From NCBI GenBank assembly GCA_963780175.1, contig CAWAAT010000003.1, positions 124,001-188,000 of the forward strand: 64,000 nt of DNA. Direction: 5' to 3'. Shown one piece after another: positions 1 to 8,610 of the stretch. Source of the stretch: Brooklawnia sp963780175 (lineage in GTDB: Bacteria; Actinomycetota; Actinomycetes; Propionibacteriales; Propionibacteriaceae). The translations under genes and the position numbers were made by a program. Each line of letters opens with the position of its first letter. Position 1 is the first letter of the stretch. The notes beneath the pieces are model-generated. The model saw only the letters and a program-made list of their open reading frames with translations. It made no database searches and was not told the DNA's origin.

Positions 1-175
1 TCGGGAAGTGTCGATACAGCACGCCCTGCCCGACCCCGGCCGCCTTGGCGATGGCGTTCAGCGGCACCCGGTACCCCTGCTCGGCGAACAGACGCCGCGC
101 GGACGCCAGGATCGCCGCCCGATTGCGAGGAGCTGCTGCGGGACCGCTATTGCGGGAGCGCGGTTGTGCAGGCAT
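1..175 (-). CDS. TetR/AcrR family regulator, N-terminal part (cut by window edge)
   Basis: Reverse-strand frame starting at an ATG at 175 and running off the window. The 58 visible residues are a basic, Pro/Ala-rich leader followed by the TetR helix-turn-helix: AAILASARRLFAEQGY, then AIAKAAGVGQGVLYRHFP, matching the family pattern ending in YxHF. This domain binds DNA; the ligand domain lies outside. The gene diverges from the flavoprotein gene at 226, and a perfect palindrome at 187-208 sits between the two starts. I therefore infer that it represses itself and the flavoprotein-SDR pair. The family call is firm; ligand and targets are inferred. Confidence 0.85.
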   Translation of the reverse strand, partial: MPAQPRSRNSGPAAAPRNRAAILASARRLFAEQGYRVPLNAIAKAAGVGQGVLYRHFP

Positions 176-186
176 GCTTGAAGTGT

Positions 187-208
187 AACCGGACAGCACT
201 GTCCGGTT
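187..208. promoter_or_regulatory. 22-bp perfect palindrome, candidate TetR operator
   Basis: The arm AACCGGACAG (187-196) is exactly mirrored by CTGTCCGGTT (199-208) around a 2-bp centre. It lies 11 bp from the TetR start and 17 bp before the flavoprotein ATG, just upstream of that gene's Shine-Dalgarno AAGGAGG (215-221). Size and position are typical of a TetR autoregulatory operator; binding is inferred. Confidence 0.7.
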
Positions 209-225
209 GCTATCAAGGAGGCGTC

Positions 226-1878
226 ATGAACGACACCTGGCAGCACACCTACGATCTGGTCGTGGCAGGCACCGGAGTGGCGGGCCTGTCGGCCGCCGTC
301 ACCGCCGCTGACGCTGGACTGAAGGTCCTGATGCTTGAGAGCACCGACCGCTGGGGTGGCAGCAGCGCCATGTCGGGGGGCGGCATGTGGCTCCCCAACA
401 ACCCGCTGATGAAACGCGACGGGGTGGGGGACTCGCGTGAAGACGCGCTGGCCTATCTTGAGGCGACCGTCGGCGACGCCGGCCCGGCAACCTCCCGCGA
501 GCGCAAGGAGGCCTTCGTCGACGGCGTCGAGGGGTTCGTCTCCCTCGTCGAACGGCTCGGCGTCCGGTTCGCACGAGCCTCCGACTACCCCGACTACTAT
601 CCCGAACGGCCCGGCGGCAAGATCGGCCGAGCTCTGGAGGTGGAGCCGTTCGACGTCCACCAGATCGCAGACTGGTGGGAGACCTCCCGGGGGCAGGACG
701 GCGTCCCTGCACCGGTCAAGACCGACGACTTCTGGCTGCTCTCACGTGCCTGGTCGACCCCCGGAGGTTTCGTGCGCGGCGCCCAGGTGGTGTTCCGAGT
801 CGTCGGCAGCCTCGCCCGCCGGCGCAAGGAAGTCGGGATGGGAGCCGCGGTCACGGCGGCGATGATGGACGTGGCGCTTCGCCTGGGCGTTGACGTGTGG
901 TTGTCGGCACCGGCACAGGAGCTCCTGATCGAGAACGGCCGCGTTCTGGGAGTGCGGACGACCCGGGACGGCCAGTCGGTGCGAGTCCGGGGCGCCCGCG
1001 GCGTCGTCCTGGCCGGCGGCGGGTTCGACCACAACGCCGAATGGCGGCAGCGGTACCAGGGTGTCGACGGATCTGCGTCGTCCGGATCGAAGGGCAATGT
1101 GGGGACGGCCATCGAGGTCGGGATGGCTGCCGGAGCGGCTGTCGACCTGATGGACGATGCCTGGTGGGGAGGATCGATCCCGCCGGTCGGCGATGGCTCA
1201 GCTGGCTTCCTCGTCAGCGAACGGTCGATGCCCTTCTCGATCATCGTGGACGCCGTCGGCGACCGGTTCGCCAACGAGTCGGAGTCATATGTCGACCTTG
1301 GACACCACATGTTCGAGCACTTCGAAAAGGTGCCCGGAACCTGCTGGATGATCGCGGACGCCCGGCATGCGCGCAGGTACCTGCGTTCGTATGCGATGGA
1401 TCCGCGCGCGATCAAGGCGATGATCCAGGCCGGCGTGATGGTCAAGGCCCCCTCCCTGACGGAGTTGGCCCGCGGCATCAGCGTCGACCCGAACCGGCTC
1501 CGGGCCACGGTGGACCGCTTCAACGGATTCGCCCGTTCCGGCGTCGACCAGGATTTCGGACGCGGCAACTCGGCCTACGACCGCTACTACGGTGATCCGC
1601 TGGTACGTCCCAACCCCAACCTCGGCCCGCTCGAGAAGGGCCCGTTCGTCGCGGTTCAGGTGGTGACCGGCGACCTGGGCACCAAGGGGGGCCTGCTCAC
1701 AGACGACCACGCTCGAGTGCTGCGCCCCGATGGAACCATCATCGAAGGCCTGTACGCCACCGGCAACACCTCGGCGTCCGTCATGGGCCGCACCTACCCC
1801 GGACCCGGCTCGACCCTGGGGCCGGCCGCGGTCTTCGGTCATCTGGCAGCCCGCCATGCGGCTGCCAACCAGCAGTGA
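226..1878 (+). CDS. FAD-dependent 3-ketosteroid-delta1-dehydrogenase-like oxidoreductase
   Basis: 550 residues from the ATG at 226, preceded by AAGGAGG at 215-221. The N-terminus has an FAD-binding dinucleotide fold (DLVVAGTGVAGLSAAVTAAD) followed by an acidic ribose-binding LESTDRWGGSSAMSGGG. The segment GGGMWLPNNPLM and the C-terminal YPGPGSTLGPAAVFGHLAARHA-type ending resemble KstD (3-oxosteroid 1-dehydrogenase) and fumarate-reductase-fold flavoproteins. Family members desaturate ring A of 3-ketosteroids or related cyclic ketones. The next gene is an SDR, a common partner in steroid or terpenoid oxidation. The flavoprotein family is certain; the steroid substrate is inferred from motif similarity only. 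Confidence 0.8.
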   Translation: MNDTWQHTYDLVVAGTGVAGLSAAVTAADAGLKVLMLESTDRWGGSSAMSGGGMWLPNNPLMKRDGVGDSREDALAYLEATVGDAGPATSRERKEAFVDGVEGFVSLVERLGVRFARASDYPDYYPERPGGKIGRALEVEPFDVHQIADWWETSRGQDGVPAPVKTDDFWLLSRAWSTPGGFVRGAQVVFRVVGSLARRRKEVGMGAAVTAAMMDVALRLGVDVWLSAPAQELLIENGRVLGVRTTRDGQSVRVRGARGVVLAGGGFDHNAEWRQRYQGVDGSASSGSKGNVGTAIEVGMAAGAAVDLMDDAWWGGSIPPVGDGSAGFLVSERSMPFSIIVDAVGDRFANESESYVDLGHHMFEHFEKVPGTCWMIADARHARRYLRSYAMDPRAIKAMIQAGVMVKAPSLTELARGISVDPNRLRATVDRFNGFARSGVDQDFGRGNSAYDRYYGDPLVRPNPNLGPLEKGPFVAVQVVTGDLGTKGGLLTDDHARVLRPDGTIIEGLYATGNTSASVMGRTYPGPGSTLGPAAVFGHLAARHAAANQQ

Positions 1879-1903
1879 AGCCCGACAAGACAAGGAGCCG
1901 GAA

Positions 1904-2740
1904 GTGAAGATCTTCGCGAAGAAGCCACCGACGATGGACGTGACGGGCAAGGTGTTCGTCGTCACCGGTGGTGGCAACGGGATCGGACGTGAAGTGGTGC
2001 TCAACCTGCTGGGGCGAGGAGCGCGGGTGGCCGCCGTCGACCTGAGCGCTGAGCGGCTGGCCGAGACCGCAGCCCTGGCCGGTGCGGACGCCGACCGGCT
2101 CTCCACACACGGCGTCAACGTCACCGACCGTGCGTCCGTCGAGCAACTGCCCCAGTTGGTGCTCGACGCACACGGCCAGGTCGACGGGCTGCTGAACGTG
2201 GCAGGCATCATCCAGCGGTTCGTGCACTTCACTGAGTTGGAGGACTCGGAGATCGAGCGGGTGCTGTCGGTCAACTTCTGGGGCGTGGTCAACATGATCA
2301 GGGCGTTCCTGCCGCATCTGCTGGAACGACCGCAATCAGCGCTGGTGAACATCTCGAGCATGGGGGCGTTCATCCCGGTGCCCGGCCAGACGATCTACGG
2401 CGCGTCCAAGGCTGCGGTGAAACTGCTCACCGAGGGCCTGCACTCCGAATTGCGCGGAACCCCCGTGCGGGTGACGGTGGTATTCCCGGGTGCGGTGGCG
2501 ACCAGCATCACCCAGAACAGCGGCGTGCGTGCCCCGGCCGTGGCTGGCGCCAACGCCTCCAACCAGAAGGTTCTGCCGCCCAGCGAGGCCGCCGAGATCA
2601 TCGTCCAGGGCATGGAGAAGGGCGCCTACCGGGTGCTGGTCGGACGCGACGCGCAGATGATGGACCTGTTCACCAGGCTCGTGCCGGAGCGGGCGATGAC
2701 GATGATCGCCGACAAGATGGCGAGCCTGCTGCAGCGCTGA
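1904..2740 (+). CDS. Short-chain dehydrogenase/reductase
   Basis: 278 residues from a GTG at 1904, with AAGGAG at 1892-1897. Classical SDR features are visible: the cofactor motif VVTGGGNGIG near residue 20, NVAG in strand 4, a catalytic Ser in NISSM, and the active-site YGASK. The C-terminus is mildly basic and hydrophobic. The gene lies 25 bp after the KstD-like flavoprotein on the same strand, so the two are probably co-transcribed and under the TetR palindrome at 187-208. Related actinobacterial SDRs oxidise hydroxysteroids or other secondary alcohols; the substrate here is unknown. Confidence 0.85.
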   Translation: MKIFAKKPPTMDVTGKVFVVTGGGNGIGREVVLNLLGRGARVAAVDLSAERLAETAALAGADADRLSTHGVNVTDRASVEQLPQLVLDAHGQVDGLLNVAGIIQRFVHFTELEDSEIERVLSVNFWGVVNMIRAFLPHLLERPQSALVNISSMGAFIPVPGQTIYGASKAAVKLLTEGLHSELRGTPVRVTVVFPGAVATSITQNSGVRAPAVAGANASNQKVLPPSEAAEIIVQGMEKGAYRVLVGRDAQMMDLFTRLVPERAMTMIADKMASLLQR

Positions 2741-2813
2741 CAACGGGCGCCGAAGCTCGGCGCCGAACTGCAGGTCGGGGTCGTGTCGGAGGGTGGGACG
2801 CGTCCGCCGGGAT

Positions 2814-2886
2814 TTGGGCACGCCAGTTGGGTCTGGAAGGGCTTTAACCGGCGTTCTGGGTCGCCTGGCGTGCTATTTTCAGGTTT
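2814..2886. repeat. 73-bp intergenic palindromic element, family A, copy 1
   Basis: Starts with TTGGGCACGCCAGTTGG (2814-2830) and ends with GTGCTATTTTCAGGTTT (2870-2886). The ends contain an inverted repeat, CACGCCAG (2819-2826) against CTGGCGTG (2865-2872). A second element with near-identical ends and exactly the same 73-bp length lies at 16976-17048, while the middle differs. It occupies the 358-bp gap between the SDR and gluconokinase genes, which otherwise holds only the family B repeat at 2971-3070. Confidence 0.65.
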
Positions 2887-2970
2887 TCGTGCCGGGGGCC
2901 AGCCCGAGAACGAGCCAAAGAAGCCAGCGCCGCCCACAGCAACCCGCCGCGGGGGATCGTCGACCGCAAA

Positions 2971-3070
2971 CGCGTGCCAACTAGCTTCGCGCGTGCGAAA
3001 TTTCGGGAGCGGGAAGCTATTTGGCACGCGCCTGGGGCCCGGGAAGCTATTTCGCACGCGCCTGGGGCCC
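2971..3070. repeat. Nested inverted repeats with a duplicated 30-bp unit, family B
   Basis: Arm CGCGTGCCAACTAGCTTC (2971-2988) is mirrored by GAAGCTATTTGGCACGCG (3013-3030) with one mismatch. Arm CGCGTGCGAAAT (2990-3001) is mirrored exactly at 3049-3060. The right-hand side is a direct duplication of a 30-bp unit (3011-3040 and 3041-3070) differing at one base. A related inverted repeat sits at 22992-23053. It lies just downstream of the end of the reverse-strand kinase gene. Confidence 0.65.
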
Positions 3071-3098
3071 GGGACGTCCGCAAGCCGCACGCCCGCCC

Positions 3099-4583
3099 TC
3101 AGCGGAAGTCGGCCCCGAGGCGGCCGTAGCGCTGCAGCAACCGGGGCACCTCGTAGTGCATCGTCTCGTAGGTGGCGCGCGCCTCGTCCGACACCACCAC
3201 CCGGGTCTCCTCGGATTCGCCGCGCAGCAGGTCGTAGCCCTCCTGCAACGTGTTGGCGATACCCAGCGCCTTGGCGCCCAGGATCGCCGCACCCAGCCCC
3301 GATCCCTCGGCCGCACCCGTCACCACCAGCGGACGGTTGAGCACCCCGGCCACGACCTCGCGCCACAACGGTGAGCGGAACACCCCTCCCGTGGCGCGCA
3401 CCTCCTCAACCCGGTTGATCATCCGGACGCGCCGCAGGATCGTCCACAACTGGTAGGCCACCCCCTCGACCCCGGCCCGCAGGAAGTGGTCGGGGGTGTG
3501 TGCCTGGCGCACGTGCAGGAAGGCCCCGCGAATCTCCGAGTCCCACAGGGACGCCCGCTCGGCCACCAGGTACGGAATCATCACCAGGCCGTCCGAGCCG
3601 GGCGCGATCTTCTCGGCCCGGCGGCACGCCTCGGCGTCCGTGCACCCCGCCGCGTAGGTCTCGGTCAGCCAGCGCTGCACCAGCCCGCCGTTGCTGACCG
3701 CCCCGCCGGCCACCCACACGTCGTTGGTGAGCGCGTAGCAGAACAGCCCCGACACGACCGCCGGCACGCGGACGACCATCCGCACCGCCCCGCTCGTCCC
3801 GATGGACAGGCCCGCCTTGCCCGGCTCCATCGCCCCGGTGCCCAGGTTGCCCAACGGCCCGTCACCGGCGCCCACGACCACCGGCAGGCCCGCGGGCAGA
3901 CCGATCTCGGACGCCGCCCGGGCGCCGAGCGGCAGGATGTCGGTCGTGTTGAGGATGGGCGGCAACTGGTCGGGACGCACCCCCGACAACTCGATCGCCT
4001 CGGGGTTCCAGTCCCGCTCCTCCATGTCGAGCATGCCGCTGCCGGACGCGGTCGACAGCTCCGTGAACACCTGTCCGGTGAGCACCACCAGGATCCAGTC
4101 CTTCAGGCCCACCCAATGGGCGGTGTCGCGCAGCAGGTCCGGATGGTGCTGGGCGAACCAGCGCAGCTTCACCAGCGGCGACATCGGGTGGGTGGGCGTC
4201 CCGCTGGTGTGGTGCAGCCGCGGACCGGTGGAGTGCTCGTTGAGCTCCTCCGCCTGCTGCCAGGACCGCGAATCCGCCCAGGTCAGCAGTTCGGTGACCG
4301 GGCGCTGGTCGGCGTCCAGGCCCACCAGCCCGTGCATGGCGGTGCTGATCGAGATGCCGACGACGCGGCCGGCGTCGACGCGCGACACGGCGTCCCGCAT
4401 CGCCGCCAGCACCCCCTGGGCGACGGCGTCCGGGTCTTGCACGTGCCAGCCCGGCTGCGGGTTCATCAGCGGGTACTCCCGGGACGCGGTCTCGCGCACC
4501 TGACCGTCCAGCGAGAACAACGACGCCTTCGCGGCCGTGGTGCCCACATCGAGGCCGAGAATGATGTCACTGGGCAGGCTCAT
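3099..4583 (-). CDS. gntK: FGGY-family carbohydrate kinase, gluconokinase type
   Basis: 494 residues. The N-terminal DIILGLDVGTTAAKASLF is the first phosphate loop of FGGY kinases. STAMHGLVGLD, TWADSRS and TSGTPTHPMSPLVKL follow the pattern of Bacillus-type gluconokinase, and GAGDGPLGNLGTGA with SIGTSGAVR forms the second ATP-binding half. It would phosphorylate D-gluconate (or a similar sugar acid or ketose) to the 6-phosphate in the cytosol. The gene stands alone here, but a sugar-acid transporter and dehydrogenase cluster lies at 41.5-49.4 kb. FGGY membership is certain; gluconate rather than xylulose is favoured by the HPMSPL segment. Confidence 0.8.
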   Translation of the reverse strand: MSLPSDIILGLDVGTTAAKASLFSLDGQVRETASREYPLMNPQPGWHVQDPDAVAQGVLAAMRDAVSRVDAGRVVGISISTAMHGLVGLDADQRPVTELLTWADSRSWQQAEELNEHSTGPRLHHTSGTPTHPMSPLVKLRWFAQHHPDLLRDTAHWVGLKDWILVVLTGQVFTELSTASGSGMLDMEERDWNPEAIELSGVRPDQLPPILNTTDILPLGARAASEIGLPAGLPVVVGAGDGPLGNLGTGAMEPGKAGLSIGTSGAVRMVVRVPAVVSGLFCYALTNDVWVAGGAVSNGGLVQRWLTETYAAGCTDAEACRRAEKIAPGSDGLVMIPYLVAERASLWDSEIRGAFLHVRQAHTPDHFLRAGVEGVAYQLWTILRRVRMINRVEEVRATGGVFRSPLWREVVAGVLNRPLVVTGAAEGSGLGAAILGAKALGIANTLQEGYDLLRGESEETRVVVSDEARATYETMHYEVPRLLQRYGRLGADFR

Positions 4584-4769
4584 GGCTTCTCCTCACACGC
4601 GGTCGACACCCCGAACGCTAGGCGGTCGACCACCCGCGCGTCAGCCGGACGCGTCATCTGCCCCACCCCGTCGCAGCCAGCGATTACGCTGGCCAGCAAC
4701 GGGTACGCCCCAACCGGTCGTCCCCGCGATGGCGGCGTCGGTTCGCCGCCAGAACGTGAGGAGGGCTCC

Positions 4770-5981
4770 ATGGACGCAGATGTGATCGTCGTCGGGGCGG
4801 GCCTGGCAGGCCTGCGCGCCGCCCAGGTGCTGACCGCAGCCGGCCGCCGGGCGATCGTGCTCGAGGCCCAGGACCGGGTCGGCGGACGGGTGCGCACCGA
4901 CCAGGTCGACGGCTTCCTCGTCGATCGGGGCTTCCAGTTGCTCAACCCGGCCTACACCGAACTGCGCGCCGCCCTCGACCCGGCGTCCCTGCGGTTGCAC
5001 GCGTTCGGACGCGGCGTCGCGGTCCGCGACGGCTCCCGACTGAGGGTGATCGCCGACCCGACCCGCAACCCCGCCGGGGCCCTGCGCGGCGTCCTGGGGG
5101 GCGGCTACCTGAACCCGACCCAGCTGGCCCGGCTCGCCACCTGGGCGGCCGGCCCGCAGGCCCGAACCGAGACCGACGAGCCGCTGGCCGCGTCCTTCGA
5201 CCGGGTCGGTTTCGACGGGCCGTCGCGCGAGCTCGTCGAGGTGTTCCTGGCCGGGGTGCTCGCCGACGCTCACGGGCAGACCTCGGCCGCCTTCGCGCGG
5301 TCGCTGGTCGCGTGGTTCCTGCGCGGCACCCCGTCTCTGCCCGCCGCCGGCATGACGGCCCTGCCGCAGCGCCTGGCCGCCGGACTGCACGTGCGCCTCT
5401 CGCATCGGGTGGGCTCGCTGGCCCGCGGTTCCGATGGGGTCACCCTCACCACGCCAGGGGGCAGGCTCGGCGCCCGGGCCGTGATCATCGCTGTCGACCC
5501 CGTCGACCTCGGGCTGATGCTGGGCCGCCCCGCTTCCCGGATGAGCGGACTGGCCACCTGGTGGTTCGCCACCGAGCAGCCACCCAGCCGCCTGCCCTAC
5601 CTGCACGTGGACGCCGGACGCCTCGGCCCGATCGTCAACACCGCGGTGGTCAGCAACGTGGCGCCCAGCTACGCCCCCATCGGTCAGCATCTCGTGCAGT
5701 GTTCAGCGGTGCTGGACGGCGCGACCCCGTCCGAGCAGGAGGTCCGCCGGCACGCGAGCAGCATCTACGGGGTGCCCACCAACGGCTGGCAGTTGATCGC
5801 GCGACACGAGATCACCCGGAGTCTGCCGTTCATCGCACCCGGTGCCCCCCGACAGCAGAGCGATCTGGGTGGCGGGGTGTTCCTGGCCGGCGACCACGTC
5901 GAGGGGGCCTCTATTCAGCACGCACTGATGTCGGGACGCCGGGCAGGCAAGGCGGCGTTGAAGTTCCTGGGCCTCAGATGA
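4770..5981 (+). CDS. FAD-dependent amine-oxidase-fold oxidoreductase
   Basis: 403 residues from the ATG at 4770 with GAGGAGG just upstream. The N-terminus is a Rossmann FAD site (DVIVVGAGLAGLRAAQVL, then VLEAQDRVGGRVRT), the signature of the flavin amine oxidase, protoporphyrinogen oxidase and phytoene desaturase superfamily. The C-terminal GGVFLAGDHVEGASIQHALMSG closes the FAD site. Its 3' end overlaps the convergent permease gene by 8 bp. Substrate is not evident; carotenoid or heme chemistry is possible, but no partner genes adjoin it. Confidence 0.75.
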   Translation: MDADVIVVGAGLAGLRAAQVLTAAGRRAIVLEAQDRVGGRVRTDQVDGFLVDRGFQLLNPAYTELRAALDPASLRLHAFGRGVAVRDGSRLRVIADPTRNPAGALRGVLGGGYLNPTQLARLATWAAGPQARTETDEPLAASFDRVGFDGPSRELVEVFLAGVLADAHGQTSAAFARSLVAWFLRGTPSLPAAGMTALPQRLAAGLHVRLSHRVGSLARGSDGVTLTTPGGRLGARAVIIAVDPVDLGLMLGRPASRMSGLATWWFATEQPPSRLPYLHVDAGRLGPIVNTAVVSNVAPSYAPIGQHLVQCSAVLDGATPSEQEVRRHASSIYGVPTNGWQLIARHEITRSLPFIAPGAPRQQSDLGGGVFLAGDHVEGASIQHALMSGRRAGKAALKFLGLR

Positions 5982-6772
5982 CCAGGTCACGGGCGGCGAG
6001 CAGCCGGTAGGTGAGCGCCACCGCCACCCCGGTGATCGCCACCGACAGCACCACGAAGACGGCGTCGAGCCCGTGGCTGCCCATCACGTCCGCGGCGTCG
6101 AAATACAGGAACGGAGTGAGGTAGGCCAGCACGTCCAGCCGCTCGTTGATGGTGACGGCCACCGACAGCAGGAACGTCGCGAACATGATCGTGGACGCGC
6201 GCGAGCCGGCTGCCTTAGGCCGGTGGATCGCCCCCGCCACCAGCGCCCCGATCGACAGGTTGATCAGCTGGATGAAGAACAGCCCCACCATCAGAGCCAC
6301 GACATCGCCGGTGAAGGGCTCCTCCTTGTTGTACACATCGATGACGGCCAGTGAGCTCACCAGGGTCACGATGTTCAGCACCACGAGGTTGACGACCCCG
6401 GCCAGCAGCTTCCCGGTCAGGATTCTGGCCCGGGACGCGGGCCGGGCGAACAGGAACTCCGAGGTGCGGTCACGTTCCTCCTTGGCGACCAGGTCGGAGC
6501 CGAGCAGCACGGCGTGCAGGGCGGCGATGATCGCCACGAAGTTGAACAGCACCCCGTAGAACCCGGCAGCCGTCGACAGGTCGAAGCCGGTCAGCCCGAA
6601 GACCGCCCGGACCGCCCGGGGCAGCGCGTCCATGATCACTTGCACGTTCTCGCCGGACGCCTCGTAGGCCCCGTACTTGGCCATGCCCATGTAGACCATC
6701 GCGACCATGCCGAGCGACCAGAAGCCCAAGCCCGAAGCGGTGCGCCTTCATCTCACGCAGAAAGATGTTCAT
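5974..6772 (-). pseudogene. ABC-2 type transporter permease, one frameshift near its start
   Basis: The start MNIFLREMKAHRFG (ATG at 6772) is in one frame and the remaining 250 residues (LGFWSLGMVAMVYMG onward) in another. Deleting the G at about 6730 joins them perfectly. The restored protein has about six membrane segments and KEERDRTSEFLFARPASR, the cytoplasmic segment typical of ABC-2 permeases exporting drugs, peptides or lipids. It ends an operon with a second permease and an ATPase, both also frameshifted. Annotated as a pseudogene because the sequence as given cannot be read through; a sequence error is likely. Confidence 0.7.
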
Positions 6773-6783
6773 GATCGTTCTCC

Positions 6784-7601
6784 TCACCTCAGGTCGGTGG
6801 ACCGGACGTCCTTGGTGAGGAACACCAGGTAGCTCGCTGCGATCGCAGACGACGACGATGCGCCGCCGCGATGAACAGGAAGCGCACCTCGTACGCCTGC
6901 GTTCTCGATGATGTAGGCGGGGTCGAAGTACCGGAACGGCGAGGAGTAGCGCACCTCGTCGTTGCCCAGGACGTCGCCGATCGCGCCCGATGATGTAGAA
7001 ACCGAAGACGGTCGGCAGCGACTCACCGCCACCACCGACTTGACCTTGGGGAGCGCAACCCCCATCAGCAGCCCGAGCGCCAGGAAGACCAGCTGCACGA
7101 TCACCATGGTGGACGCCAGCAGCCCGATGCGTGGTGGCCTCGAACTCGTCGGGAGCCACCGAGGCCAGAGCGACGAACGACATCGCCACGAACACCACGT
7201 TGGTGACGCCGATGACGACGAGCGCGGCCAGCAGTTTCGACGGTCACGCACGTGGGTGCGGGAGATCGGCTTGGTGAGCAGGAAGTCGGCGGTCTTGCCG
7301 GAGATCTCCTTGCGAGATCGCTGCCGTGCCCAGGTTCATGGCCTGGACGGCACCGGCCAGGACGCCGAAGCTCGAGCACGTAGCCGTAGAACCCGGCCGC
7401 GATCAGGAAGGTGTCGGCGCTCAGGTTGAACGCGGCCTTGATCGCGGGTGGGAACTGTTCGATGACGTTGCGCAGGCCCTCGACGTCGCTGCTGAACCCC
7501 GGGTACATCGCCATGAACGCGACCACGAAGGCGGCCAGCGAGACCGCCCAGATGAACAGGGAACGCCGGTAGGCCGCGAGCTCACGCAGGAAGAGGAACA
7601 C
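6784..7601 (-). pseudogene. ABC-2 type transporter permease with multiple frameshifts
   Basis: Begins at a GTG at 7601 (MFLFLRELAAYRRSLFIW) with a ribosome site inside the preceding ATPase gene, and ends at 6784 (LTKDVRSTDLR). In-frame pieces of one ABC-2 permease are scattered over all three reverse frames. Removing single bases near 7373, 7313, 7248, 7241, 7129, 6985, 6900, 6860 and 6847, plus one unresolved shift near 7018-7039, restores a continuous membrane protein. Restored stretches include KEISGKTADFLLTKPISRTHV and IGLLASTMVIVQLVFLALG. Homologous in layout to the neighbouring permease at 5974-6772. Confidence 0.65.
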
Positions 7602-7605
7602 CTGC

Positions 7606-8507
7606 TCACTCCTCCTTCTGGTAGTAGTGCAGGAAGATCTCCTCGAGGTCAGGCTCCACGACCTGCATGTCCAGCAGGTCGACCTGGGCCAGCAGCCGGG
7701 TCATCTCGTTGATGTGCCCGCGGAACAGGAAGCTCACCGAGTGGTCTGTGAGGCGGCCAGGTCGCTGACACCCTCGATGCGGAACAGGTTCGCGTCCACC
7801 GGGGTGGCGGTCTGCGAGCGTGAACCGCTTGGTGGCGTTCTCGAGCAGCGTCCGGATCTGCTCGACCGTGATGATCGTGCCGTCCTTGATGATCGCGACC
7901 CGGTCGCACAGCTTCTGCACCTCAGACAGGATGTGGGACGAGAACAGCACCGTCGCGCCGGCCTGGTTCTCCTCGCGCAGCAGTCCGAAGAACTCCTGCT
8001 GGATCAGCGGGTCGAGCCCGCCGGTGGGCTCGTCCAGGATGATCAGTTTCGGCTCGGTGGGCGAGGCCCTGGATGATGCCGACCTTCTTCTTGTTGCCGT
8101 AGGACAGGTCGTCGATCTTCTTCTTGAGGTCGAGGTCGAACCGCTCGGCCAGTTCCCGGATACGCGCTCTCGCTCGCCTTCGCAGGTCCTTGTTGTAGAA
8201 GCTCGCCGAGTACTTCAGCAGGTCGATCGCGCGCATGTCGTCGTAGTAGAAGACCTCGGAGGGCAGGTAGCCGACGTCCTGCCGGATCTCGGCGCCGGAG
8301 GTGGCGATGTCCTTGCCGAAGACGGTTGCCGATCCGCTGGTGGGGTGGATGAGGTCCAGCAGGGTGCGGATGGTCGTGGACTTGCCGGCACCGTTGGGGC
8401 CGATGAACCCGTAGATCTCGCCCTCCAGCACTGTGCATGTCGACGTCGACGATGCCCCGGGACTTGCCGTAGTACTTCGTCAGCTTCGTGGTCTCGATGA
8501 CGTTCAT
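7606..8507 (-). pseudogene. ABC transporter ATP-binding protein with multiple frameshifts
   Basis: Starts MNVIETTKLTKYYGKSRG at 8507 and ends FLHYYQKEE at 7606. Walker A is FIGPNGAGKSTT, the signature is LSYGNKKKVGI, Walker B is KLIILDEPTGGLDP, and the H-loop lies in VLFSSHILSEV. It powers the exporter formed by the two permeases that follow, with a 4-bp gap to the next start. Frames join if one base is removed near 8432, one near 8057-8062, one near 7815 and two near 7750. The GTP-like KKYYG family of ABC-2 exporters often pumps drugs or antimicrobial peptides; substrate unknown. Confidence 0.7.
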
Positions 8508-8610
8508 GACAGCTCCAACACCTGGCCGGATCGACTCTGTGGCAATGATTGCGCCCACCACGGTACGCCTGGTGCGCCGTGTTGCCGCGATGGCTGACAT
8601 CATGGCGGGG

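Noticed and set aside
2971..3070. Possible CRISPR array from the 30-bp repeats
   Set aside because: Only two units, directly adjacent with no spacers, and paired with upstream inverted arms; no cas gene in the window.
6730..8432. Programmed frameshifting in the ABC genes
   Set aside because: Too many shifts, at unrelated sequences without slippery sites or a following structure.
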